This document shows positions 14,208 to 21,302 of a DNA stretch of 24,097 bases, piece after piece. Source of the stretch: CAYYBZ01 sp964470285 [NCBI: uncultured Oligoflexia bacterium] (GTDB taxonomy: Bacteria; Bdellovibrionota_G; CAYYBZ01); NCBI GenBank assembly GCA_964470285.1, contig CAYYBZ010000003.1:1-24097 (forward strand). Reading direction: 5' to 3'. The translations under genes were made by a program, and so were the position numbers. Positions within the stretch are counted from its first letter, which is position 1; each line of letters begins with the position of its first letter. The notes below the pieces were generated by a model, which saw only the letters and a program-made list of their open reading frames with translations, did not search any database and was not told where the DNA came from.

Positions 14208-16680
14208 CGGAAGTGAAATTCTTAAATATTTTCTCAACTACAAGTAGCGGATTAATGCTTTGAGTCGATTCATCTATAATTAATGAAAGAGATCCGTTTG
14301 ACATTTGAATATCTAATATATGCTCTTTTAAGTCAACTTCCCTGTTCGCTTTTTTGGTTTTTTTAACTATGACGAATTTTTCGCAATTCTTAAATCTGCT
14401 TAAGTCTTCTTTGATATTATCTAATGGAATCATAAGGTTATCTAAATTAACGCTGTACATGATTCTCTTTTCTGTGAGATTTAAATCAGATTTAAAGTTT
14501 GCCTGTTTAATATCATTAATATGGAAGCCTTTCGGAAGATTATCGTTGAGCCTTTTTGCGACTTCGTCCGTGCTTAAGGTTGAAGCGGAATAAATAAGAA
14601 GCTTTTCAGCTTCGCTTTCTATTCCTATCGGAAGTGCGCGTGAAAACTTCATTATGGGTATGGGATGAAAACCTTCTGAATTTTTTAAGGGAATTTTAGA
14701 TCTTCTTAAAGCCCGTTCAAATAATTTAACTGTTTCAAGATGACTTAAAAATCTCGCGTCACCGGTTTTTGAAAAATGAAGTATTAAAGCTTTAAAAACA
14801 TCAGGGTTTTCGTTTTTATTTTCTAAATTTTCAATTTTTAACTCTTCTTGTTTTTCAACCTTCGGTCTGATTAAACCGTCACAAAGTCCGCAGTAATTGC
14901 AGGTTCCAAATGCGCAATCCGGAGTCAGTTCAGACTTTTGAGTGTTTTCCAGCTCGGTTTTGAAGAAATCTTCATGTATGCCTGTTTCTATAAAGTCCCA
15001 TGGCAGTCTTGAACAGGGCGCTGTTTTTACATTTATAAATTCATTTAGCTTTCTACCGGCTCTTTCAATTGATTCCAACCATATATCGTAATTGAAAAAA
15101 TCACTCCAGCCGTCAAAGCGTGCTCCCAGTTTAAAGCTCTCTAAAAGGATATTGGATGTTTCCCTGGAACCTCTGGAAAGCAGCGCTTCAATAGATGAGA
15201 CTTCCGGATCGGTCCATTTAAGTTTTATGGAGCGGTTTTTAAGGTTTGCCTTAAGATAGTCGATTTTTCCCCTTAAGGAATCAACCGGTTCCTGGGCATT
15301 CCACTGAAAAGGAGTATGGGGTTTAGGTACAAAGGGCGATACATTTACGGTAAGGCGGTTTCTCTTTGAAATTTTTCTTGCCTGATTAACGATTTTATTG
15401 GAAAGGCTTACAATAGCTTCTATATCCTCGGCAGTTTCAGTGGGAAGACCTATCATGAAATAAAGCTTTACAAGATTCCATCCTGATTTGTAAACGCTTT
15501 CAAGATTTTCGAATATCTGTCTGTCTGTTATCGGTTTATTCATGGCTAGTCTTAAACGTTCTGATCCGGCCTCGGGTGCAAAAGTGAAACCTGTTTTTCT
15601 TGCGGACTTAAGATTCTCCATAACCTCCTGCCTGAACTCATCAAGCCTGGTAGAAGGAAGAGAAAGACTTACGGCTTTTCCCTTGAATTTTTCGGTTATG
15701 GCAGAACACATATTTGAAAGAGACGGGTGATCGGGGGAGTTAAGCGAAAGGAAGGATATCTCTTCAAATCCTGTTTTTTCCTGAACTTTAATGGCATAAT
15801 CCAGTATCTCACTGGCTTTTCTCTGCCTTGTCGGGCGGTAAATCATGCCTGCCTGACAGAATCTGCATCCCTTAGTGCATCCCCTTTGTATTTCGACGGA
15901 AATTCTATCGTGGGTGACCTTCATGAAGGGAATTACGGGTTTTTCAGGAAGATGGGATATGGATAAATCAGCTAAAATCCTTCTTTTTACTTTTTCATAA
16001 TCCTTTTTAAGGGGAGTTAAATAGGCCGCGCCGTTTTTATCGGTTGAATGTTTGAAAAATGAGGGTATATACACTCCCTCAATCGAGCTAAGTGTTTCAA
16101 GAAGTGAATTTTTATCTTTTGATTTCTGTTTTTTCCATGAATCAAAAACTGAGGTTATCTCAAATATTGCCTCTTCGGCTTCTCCTACAATGAAAGCGTC
16201 AAAGAACAAAGCAACGGGCTCGGGATTGAAGGCAGATGGTCCTCCTGCTATGATTAGGGGATAATTTTCATCGCGTTTATCGGCCATAAAGGGAATATTT
16301 GAAAGTTTAAGAATTGAAAGAACGTTTGTGAAGCTCATTTCATACTGCAATGAAAATCCGATTATATCGAACATTCGCAGGGGTTTTCTGGATTCGATAG
16401 AGAAAAGCTCTATTCTGTTTTCTTCTAATACTTCCTGCATGTCTATCCATGGAGTAAATACCCTTTCGCAAAGAATGTTTTCTTTTGAGTTCAGAAGTGA
16501 ATAGATTATTTGAAAACCCAGGTGAGACATTCCTATTTCGTAGGGCTCCGGGAATGCAAGGGCGAATTTGAGCATATTGCCGTTCCATGGTTTTTTCACG
16601 GAGTTTATTTCACCGCCTACATATCTGGAGGGCTTTGTAGCTTTTAAAAATATATTTTCATTAAAGGGACTTTGTGACAT
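14176..16680 (-). CDS. Radical SAM protein (TIGR03960-like) fused to DUF2344 domain (TIGR03936-like)
   Basis: The 834-residue protein has two parts that are separate genes in many species. The first (about 1-600) has a B12-binding-like N-terminal region (PEPYEIGMSHLG, LIIAGGPSAFNPEP) and the radical SAM cluster motif RGCTKGCRFCQAG, with three Cys at about 268, 272 and 275. A second Cys-rich patch (CAFGTCNYCGLC) lies near 615. The C-terminal ~180 residues (ILHFSKTGDARFLSHLETVK, FHPIPIMKFSRALPIG) match DUF2344. The reaction is not established; the constant neighbour is RNase G/E, so rRNA or tRNA modification is suspected. The ATG at 16680 with GGAAG eight bases upstream is preferred to a TTG at 16695. 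Confidence 0.93.
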   Translation of the reverse strand: MSQSPFNENIFLKATKPSRYVGGEINSVKKPWNGNMLKFALAFPEPYEIGMSHLGFQIIYSLLNSKENILCERVFTPWIDMQEVLEENRIELFSIESRKPLRMFDIIGFSLQYEMSFTNVLSILKLSNIPFMADKRDENYPLIIAGGPSAFNPEPVALFFDAFIVGEAEEAIFEITSVFDSWKKQKSKDKNSLLETLSSIEGVYIPSFFKHSTDKNGAAYLTPLKKDYEKVKRRILADLSISHLPEKPVIPFMKVTHDRISVEIQRGCTKGCRFCQAGMIYRPTRQRKASEILDYAIKVQEKTGFEEISFLSLNSPDHPSLSNMCSAITEKFKGKAVSLSLPSTRLDEFRQEVMENLKSARKTGFTFAPEAGSERLRLAMNKPITDRQIFENLESVYKSGWNLVKLYFMIGLPTETAEDIEAIVSLSNKIVNQARKISKRNRLTVNVSPFVPKPHTPFQWNAQEPVDSLRGKIDYLKANLKNRSIKLKWTDPEVSSIEALLSRGSRETSNILLESFKLGARFDGWSDFFNYDIWLESIERAGRKLNEFINVKTAPCSRLPWDFIETGIHEDFFKTELENTQKSELTPDCAFGTCNYCGLCDGLIRPKVEKQEELKIENLENKNENPDVFKALILHFSKTGDARFLSHLETVKLFERALRRSKIPLKNSEGFHPIPIMKFSRALPIGIESEAEKLLIYSASTLSTDEVAKRLNDNLPKGFHINDIKQANFKSDLNLTEKRIMYSVNLDNLMIPLDNIKEDLSRFKNCEKFVIVKKTKKANREVDLKEHILDIQMSNGSLSLIIDESTQSINPLLVVEKIFKNFTSDVRIKKTEGK

Positions 16681-16706
16681 GAGAGATGCTTCCAAAAAAA
16701 GAAAGT

Positions 16707-16991
16707 TTAGTGCCTGATTTCAAAAGATGTAAAGTCTTGCGATTCCACCCGGTCAAAAGAGACTTGAGTGACCTTGCTGTACTCAGGACCTTTATGGCAC
16801 CATTCAATTAGCTTGTTTATCGCGCTCTCAGAACCCTCGGCATGAATTGATACATCTCCGTTCAGCTCATTTTTTACCCAGCCATTAATTCCCAGAGTGC
16901 AGGCCATTTCTTTTGTCGAGGCTCTGAAAAAAACTCCCTGAACCCTGCCTTTTACTCTTATTTTTACTGCCTTTAAGTTGTTTTCACTCAT
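16707..16991 (-). CDS. acyP: Acylphosphatase
   Basis: Acylphosphatase hydrolyses acyl phosphates such as carbamoyl phosphate and 1,3-bisphosphoglycerate. This 94-residue protein has the full signature: VKGRVQGVFFRAST with catalytic Arg23, and GWVKNELNGDVSI with Asn41, at the classic positions. It lies 26 bases upstream of the radical SAM gene in the same direction and is probably cotranscribed, although no functional link is known. The 3' tail of the upstream gap carries the large inverted repeat described separately. Confidence 0.95.
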   Translation of the reverse strand: MSENNLKAVKIRVKGRVQGVFFRASTKEMACTLGINGWVKNELNGDVSIHAEGSESAINKLIEWCHKGPEYSKVTQVSFDRVESQDFTSFEIRH

Positions 16992-17094
16992 GTTTTAAAA
17001 TATTGAGCTCTTATACTTAACCGACGTGGATTTATCACTTTTAGTAATCTGATGCAACCTCCGTTTAGTAAGGTATTAAATATTGATACGGCTG

Positions 17095-17167
17095 ATAGAT
17101 CTTTCGAGGTGCTTTTTCTTAGCTCGAAACCCGCTTAGGCTCAGAAAAAGCACCTCGAAAGATCTAT
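17095..17167. repeat. Perfect 25-bp inverted repeat with 23-base loop
   Basis: Bases 17095-17119 and 17143-17167 are exact reverse complements (starting ATAGATCTTTCGAGG). The loop (17120-17142) holds a further CTCGAAA, which can pair with TTTCGAG of the left arm as an alternative stem. The element sits 27 bases after the stop of the Bax inhibitor-1 gene and 104 bases before acyP. No T-run follows the stem on the minus strand, so a standard intrinsic terminator is not indicated, although the long stem could still stop transcription or protect an mRNA end. A palindromic mobile or REP-like element is the alternative. Confidence 0.9.
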
Positions 17168-17193
17168 TTGATATATTTTAAATTTAAAGATTA

Positions 17194-17931
17194 TTAACGG
17201 CGGCCGCGCATTTTACCTAAAAGTATAAGTATCTCGATGTAAAGCCATATAAGGGTAACCATTAGGCCGAATGCGCCGTACCACTCCATATATTTTGGTG
17301 CACCTGCCTTAGAACCCTTTTCAATAAAATCAAAATCCAAAACAAGGTTTAAGGCAGCAATTACGACTACAAAAAGTGAAAATCCGATACCTATTAGACC
17401 ATTTGAATGAATATATGGAATAGTTGTTCCGAAAAAACGTAAGATAAATGAGACAAGATAAATAAGGAATATTGCTCCTGTTGCAGCCGTTATCCCTAAT
17501 TTAAAATTTTCTGTAGCCTTTATAATTCCTGATTTGTAAAGAAATAAAAGAAGAAACAGTGTTCCGAATGTAAGACCGACAGCCTGAATTACAATACCGG
17601 GAAATTGTCTTTCCATTATTGAAGAGATTCCACCTATAAGCAGTCCTTCTAAAAGTGCGTATATGGGGGCCGTATAAGGTGCCCATGTCTTTTTAAATAT
17701 TGTTACAATTGCAATTACAAGGCCGCCAATCAGTCCGCCGTAAAACCACGGCATTACGGCTTGAACTCCCTGAGTAAAAAACATGTTCCATGTATAGAAT
17801 GATGTAAGAAGTAACAGAGCGAGCATAACAGCTGTCTTGTTGACCGTTCCCTGAATTGTCATTACGCTGTCGGCATCTGCTCTTAATCCTTTAAATGTTT
17901 TTGTATTTAAAGCGGGGTTTGCTGTTCTCAT
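17194..17931 (-). CDS. Bax inhibitor-1/YccA family membrane protein
   Basis: This 245-residue protein belongs to the bacterial Bax inhibitor-1 branch typified by PF12811. It begins with the typical short cytoplasmic lead (RTANPALN...MTIQGTVNKTA) and continues as about seven hydrophobic helices. The conserved acidic residues near the end are in LVLDFDFIEKG and the last helix. Related proteins (YetJ-like) conduct or leak Ca2+ in a pH-dependent way and some interact with FtsH; the role here is unknown. The ATG at 17931 has AAGGG about eight bases upstream. Its promoter overlaps that of rho in the divergent gap, so the two genes may compete for polymerase. Confidence 0.93.
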   Translation of the reverse strand: MRTANPALNTKTFKGLRADADSVMTIQGTVNKTAVMLALLLLTSFYTWNMFFTQGVQAVMPWFYGGLIGGLVIAIVTIFKKTWAPYTAPIYALLEGLLIGGISSIMERQFPGIVIQAVGLTFGTLFLLLFLYKSGIIKATENFKLGITAATGAIFLIYLVSFILRFFGTTIPYIHSNGLIGIGFSLFVVVIAALNLVLDFDFIEKGSKAGAPKYMEWYGAFGLMVTLIWLYIEILILLGKMRGRR

Positions 17932-17952
17932 AGATCAGCCCTTTCTTTTCAT

Positions 17953-17980
17953 TTTATAAGATTAAAAATACTCTTGACAA
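17953..17980 (-). promoter_or_regulatory. Predicted promoter of the Bax inhibitor-1 gene
   Basis: On the minus strand, TTGTCA (17980-17975) is followed after 16 bases by TATAAA (17958-17953). Transcription would start near 17946, giving a leader of about 15 bases that includes the AAGGG ribosome site. A second candidate, TTGATG-18-TAATAT with extended TG, lies further upstream in the same gap. The -35 box overlaps the rho -35 box on the other strand. Confidence 0.55.
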
Positions 17981-18002
17981 AACTCAGTCATAACAATATA
18001 TT
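17974..18002 (+). promoter_or_regulatory. Predicted strong sigma-70 promoter of rho
   Basis: TTGACA (17974-17979) and TATATT (17997-18002) are separated by exactly 17 bases, matching the consensus at 11 of 12 positions. The predicted start near 18009 leaves a leader of about 170 bases before rho. Confidence 0.8.
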
Positions 18003-18008
18003 AGCATC

Positions 18009-18180
18009 ACATTCCTATTAACATCAATCTTAAATCCCGCTTGTTCGCTATTTAGACACGGGTCATTTAAAAGGAATTGCTTTAAAGCCCAAATATACCT
18101 ATAGAGTCACAATTGAATTAAACTTGTTTATCAAATATGTTCAACCTTATCCAACTAACCCAAATTATTAGGAAAAATCT
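18009..18180 (+). promoter_or_regulatory. rho leader, possibly Rho-sensitive
   Basis: This untranslated leader of about 170 bases precedes rho. Its last 90 bases (from about 18090) are very poor in G and rich in A, C and T with many YC dinucleotides, the composition of Rho utilisation sites. In E. coli, rho is autoregulated by termination in its leader, so the same is proposed here. No open reading frame with a ribosome site is seen in it. AGGA seven bases before the ATG is the rho ribosome site. Confidence 0.4.
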
Positions 18181-19428
18181 ATGAATCTAAAAGATTTAAA
18201 AGCTCAGGCTATTGCCGATCTCAACAAACTTGCAGTTAAACTCAAAGTTGAAGGAGCAAGTAATTTAAGAAAGCAGGAATTAATTTTCTCAATTTTGCAG
18301 GCGCAAACAGAAAAGAACGGACAGATATTCGGAGAGGGAGTTTTAGAAATTCTACCGGACGGTTTCGGTTTTTTAAGATCTCCCGATTATAACTATCTTC
18401 CTGGTCCGGATGACATATATGTTTCTCCGTCGCAGATAAGAAGATTCGGTTTAAAAACCGGAGATGTAATATCGGGTCAGATCAGACCGCCAAAGGATAC
18501 CGAAAGATACTTTGCACTTTTAAAGGTAGAATCGGTCAATGAAGACGATCCCGATAAAACAAGAGAAAAAATTCTTTTTGATAATTTAACGCCCCTTTAT
18601 CCAGATGAAAGAATAAAGCTTGAATACAATAAGAAGAACCCCTCAACCAGAATAATGGATCTTTTAACCCCAATCGGTATGGGTCAGAGAGGTCTTATTG
18701 TTTCACCGCCAAGAGCCGGGAAAACTATTATTCTTCAGAACATAGCAAACGCAATCGCCGCAAATCATAAAGAAATTGTTTTGATAGTGCTCTTAATCGA
18801 CGAAAGACCCGAAGAGGTTACAGATATGGAAAGAACGGTTCAGGGTGAAGTTATCAGTTCTACATTTGATGAGCCCGCAACAAGGCATGTCCAGGTTGCC
18901 GACATGGTTATTGAGAAAGCTAAAAGGCTTGTCGAACATGGGAAAGATGTCGTTATTCTTCTTGACAGTATAACAAGATTGGCAAGAGCCCATAATACAG
19001 TTGTTCCGCCTTCAGGAAAAATTCTCTCAGGAGGTGTGGATTCAAATGCGCTTCATAGACCAAAAAGATTTTTCGGAGCGGCAAGAAATATAGAAGAGGG
19101 CGGTTCACTCACAATTATTGCTACAGCTCTTGTTGATACCGGGTCGAGAATGGATGAAGTTATCTTTGAAGAGTTTAAAGGTACCGGAAACATGGAAATC
19201 AACCTTGATAGAAAACTTGCAGACAGAAGAATATTCCCGGCAATTGATATTAACAGATCAGGTACAAGAAAAGAGGAATTACTTCTTCCCCAGGAAACCT
19301 TAAACAGGGTTTGGATCTTAAGAAAGCTTCTTCAGCCGCTTAACGGTGTGGAAGCAATGGAGTTTTTACTTGATAAGGTCATGAAAACCAAGTCCAATAA
19401 GGAGTTTTTAGAGTCAATGAATCAGTAA
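18181..19428 (+). CDS. rho: Transcription termination factor Rho
   Basis: Rho is a hexameric RNA helicase that ends transcription of untranslated RNA. The 415-residue protein is close to E. coli Rho (419) with no N-terminal insertion. An N-terminal helical domain with the Rho signature ([16 protein letters not shown]) leads into the cold-shock-like primary RNA-binding domain ([17 protein letters not shown], about 51-67). The Walker A loop is SPPRAGKT with Lys181, the same number as in E. coli. [14 protein letters not shown] is conserved, the Walker B region is [16 protein letters not shown], and the secondary-site Q-loop region follows in [22 protein letters not shown]. It has its own promoter and leader. 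Confidence 0.98.
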   Translation: MNLKDLKAQAIADLNKLAVKLKVEGASNLRKQELIFSILQAQTEKNGQIFGEGVLEILPDGFGFLRSPDYNYLPGPDDIYVSPSQIRRFGLKTGDVISGQIRPPKDTERYFALLKVESVNEDDPDKTREKILFDNLTPLYPDERIKLEYNKKNPSTRIMDLLTPIGMGQRGLIVSPPRAGKTIILQNIANAIAANHKEIVLIVLLIDERPEEVTDMERTVQGEVISSTFDEPATRHVQVADMVIEKAKRLVEHGKDVVILLDSITRLARAHNTVVPPSGKILSGGVDSNALHRPKRFFGAARNIEEGGSLTIIATALVDTGSRMDEVIFEEFKGTGNMEINLDRKLADRRIFPAIDINRSGTRKEELLLPQETLNRVWILRKLLQPLNGVEAMEFLLDKVMKTKSNKEFLESMNQ

Positions 19429-19459
19429 AACCTGATTTCAAATAGTTACAAAGTTTAGT

Positions 19460-19488
19460 TTGACAACTAATTAAGAATATGCTACCGA
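19460..19488 (+). promoter_or_regulatory. Possible promoter for the HU/IHF-like gene
   Basis: A perfect TTGACA (19460-19465) is present in the 100-base gap after rho. At 17 bases spacing only TACCGA with an upstream TG is found, a poor -10 box, so the -35 is convincing and the -10 is not. Confidence 0.4.
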
Positions 19489-19528
19489 ATTCATTACATT
19501 AAATCAAAAAAGTGAAAGGGAGACAAAA

Positions 19529-19846
19529 ATGACCAAATCTGATTTGATTGAAAAACTGGCGGAAAACGGGAAATTACCGAAAAAGCAGGCTGAAGCCATT
19601 GTCGATTTAGTATTCGATTCCATGGTAGATGCGATGAAACGCGGAGAAAGGATTGAAATCAGGGGGTTTGGAAGCTTCGTAGTTAAGGATTATAAGCCCT
19701 ATACGGGAAGAAATCCAAAAACCGGCGACAAGGTGGATGTAAGGGCCAAGAAGCTCCCTTTCTTCAAGGTAGGAAAAGAGATGAAAGAGAGGGTCGATGC
19801 TAGCGATGCTCCTATTCAGCCTGATACCGGCGACGATGCAATGTAA
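19529..19846 (+). CDS. HU/IHF family DNA-binding protein (IHF-like)
   Basis: This 105-residue nucleoid protein bends DNA as a dimer. It starts MTKSDLIEKLAENGKLPKKQ, the typical helical dimerisation region. It continues with IEIRGFGSF (43-50) and the beta-arm GRNPKTGDKVDV (60-71) whose Pro63 intercalates into DNA, ending KLPFFKVGKEM. The sequence IEIRGFGSF with RNPKTG resembles IHF subunits and deltaproteobacterial homologues more than E. coli HU, so I call it IHF-like without choosing alpha or beta. A charged acidic tail of about 15 residues (DASDAPIQPDTGDDAM) follows the fold and is unusual. AAAGGGAG six bases upstream supports the ATG. A strong terminator closes the gene. Confidence 0.93.
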   Translation: MTKSDLIEKLAENGKLPKKQAEAIVDLVFDSMVDAMKRGERIEIRGFGSFVVKDYKPYTGRNPKTGDKVDVRAKKLPFFKVGKEMKERVDASDAPIQPDTGDDAM

Positions 19847-19877
19847 TTATCTCCCTTTATTTAAAATAAAGTAATAT

Positions 19878-19910
19878 AAACGCCCCTTAATTTATTAAGG
19901 GGCGTTTTTT
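19878..19910 (+). terminator. Intrinsic terminator after the HU/IHF-like gene
   Basis: A 13-bp stem (AAACGCCCCTTAA, 19878-19890, with TTAAGGGGCGTTT, 19895-19907) has a four-base loop and runs into six T residues (19905-19910). It lies 32 bases after the stop codon and insulates the HU/IHF gene from the next operon. Confidence 0.92.
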
Positions 19911-19939
19911 ATGTTCATTTCTGATAAAGGAAAGAAATC

Positions 19940-20506
19940 ATGAAAAACAATAAAACGGTTGTTATTTTTGGAAGTTCAAAGCCTTCACCGGGAGATATAG
20001 GGTATGATGAAGCCTATGAGCTGGGTAAGCTGCTGGCAAGTAACGGCTACAAGGTATGCAACGGAGGCTATGCAGGAACAATGCATGGCTCGGCAAAGGG
20101 AGCCAAGGATGCAGGCGGGTATACTATCGGAGTAACTGCAAAAATTTTCAACTCACCGCCGAACGAATATATAGATGACGAGATTAAACCTAAAAACTTA
20201 TTTGGAAGGCTTGAAAAGCTTATTGAAATTGCAGATGCTTACGTAGTTTTAAGAGGCGGATCGGGTACTTTAGTGGAATTATCTATTGCTGTTGAATTGA
20301 TGCTTAAAGGTATTATAAAGCAAAGACCGATTGTTCTTTTAGGTGAATATTTTAAGCCGGTAGTAGAATTAATAAGGGAAGAATCAAAAAATAACCCAAA
20401 AAGTTATCCTATATCTACCCTTGGTACTTTGGATGATTTCTTGGAAATAGCTGTAACTCCTTCGGATGCAGCACGCATAATCGAAGAAAGGATTAAGAAA
20501 AAATGA
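19940..20506 (+). CDS. LOG-like nucleotide phosphoribohydrolase family protein
   Basis: This 188-residue Rossmann-like protein belongs to the LOG/TIGR00725-like superfamily, often misnamed lysine decarboxylase. Known members cleave base from nucleoside 5'-monophosphates. It shows VVIFGSSKPSPGD, CNGGYAGTMHGSAKGA and LRGGSGTLVEL. The catalytic PGGxGTxxE motif reads RGGSGTLVE, so Pro is replaced by Arg while Gly, Gly, Thr and Glu are kept. AGGAA eight bases upstream supports the ATG at 19940. It overlaps queH by four bases (ATGA), so the two are translationally coupled. This makes a queuosine-related base-release role conceivable, but it is not shown. Substrate specificity cannot be read from the sequence. 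Confidence 0.85.
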   Translation: MKNNKTVVIFGSSKPSPGDIGYDEAYELGKLLASNGYKVCNGGYAGTMHGSAKGAKDAGGYTIGVTAKIFNSPPNEYIDDEIKPKNLFGRLEKLIEIADAYVVLRGGSGTLVELSIAVELMLKGIIKQRPIVLLGEYFKPVVELIREESKNNPKSYPISTLGTLDDFLEIAVTPSDAARIIEERIKKK

Positions 20507-21036
20507 AAAAAAGGCTTTTACTTCATTGCTGTTGCGGGCCATGTTCAACTTCTGTAATCGAAAGGTTGAGAGATGAATATGATGTAGCTGTGTTTTTCTA
20601 CAATCCCAATATTTCCCCGAGTAAAGAGTATGGAGATAGACTAAAGACTGAAAAATACTTCTGTGAAAAAATTGGGATTAAACTAATTGAGGGTAAGTAT
20701 GAGCATGAAAAATGGCTAAAAGATGTTGACGGCCTTGAAAAAGAACCCGAAGGCGGAAAGAGATGTGAAATATGCTTTGGAATGAGAATCCTTGAAACGG
20801 CTAAAAAAGCTAAAGAGCTTAACTATAAGGTTTTTGCCGTTACTCTTTCAGTTAGCCCTCATAAGAATTATAAGCTTGTATCGAAGCTTGGAAATGAAAT
20901 TTTTAAAGAATTAGGTGTTGAGTTTCTGGATATTGATTTTAAGAAAAAAGACGGTTTTAAGCGTTCAACGGATCTTTCAAAAGAGCATGGTCTTTACCGT
21001 CAGAATTACTGCGGGTGCGAGTTTAGCGTAAAATAG
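20503..21036 (+). CDS. queH: Epoxyqueuosine reductase QueH
   Basis: QueH (formerly DUF208) reduces epoxyqueuosine in tRNA to queuosine, the last step of Q synthesis, and replaces QueG in many bacteria. The 177-residue protein has LLHCCCGPCSTSVIERL at the start (Cys 9, 10, 11 and 14), RCEICFGMR in the middle, and YRQNYCGCEFS at the C-terminus. These are the Cys motifs that bind the metal-sulfur centre. YNPNISPSKEYGDR and TLSVSPHKN are also conserved. Length is normal for the family. The start overlaps the end of the LOG-like gene. No other queuosine genes lie in the window. Confidence 0.95.
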   Translation: MKKRLLLHCCCGPCSTSVIERLRDEYDVAVFFYNPNISPSKEYGDRLKTEKYFCEKIGIKLIEGKYEHEKWLKDVDGLEKEPEGGKRCEICFGMRILETAKKAKELNYKVFAVTLSVSPHKNYKLVSKLGNEIFKELGVEFLDIDFKKKDGFKRSTDLSKEHGLYRQNYCGCEFSVK

Positions 21037-21302
21037 AATGTGTGATCGGGTTTAACTATTTGTAATATAAATGGGTTTTTTATCTTGAAAACAATGATGC
21101 CATGTATTGTTAAGGTACTTTAGTAAAATTCTTTTCCGATCTTTTAGAAAAACAGTTAATCGTTACAACCCATGCTGCCGAAGGTCCGCTCAATAGGGAG
21201 GTAGCCCAAACTTCCATGGGTATGTTCAGGGAATTATACCTCAACATTCGATAGATTTGACGGCGCTGAAGATTATTTTAGAAGAAAATTCTGATCAATT
21301 TT
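21037..21302. other. Convergent intergenic gap with a nested hairpin and a possible gene remnant
   Basis: queH (plus) and glnA (minus) converge on this 266-base gap, so it carries the 3' ends of both mRNAs. ACCCATG (21168-21174) is the exact complement of CATGGGT (21215-21221). Inside it CTGCC (21175-21179) can pair with GGTAG (21200-21204) through one G-U pair, giving a two-level stem. The plus strand also has a 46-codon open stretch ending in TAG at about 21255 without a good start. No intrinsic terminator with a T-run is visible for either gene. Confidence 0.5.

Noticed and set aside
14208-14237. TTG at 14237 as start of RNase G
   Set aside because: The extra ten residues do not resemble the family and there is no ribosome site; the ATG at 14207 fits better.
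17120-17142. tRNA T-arm-like string in the palindrome loop
   Set aside because: The minus strand has GGGTTTCGAG, but no acceptor, D or anticodon arms can be built around it.
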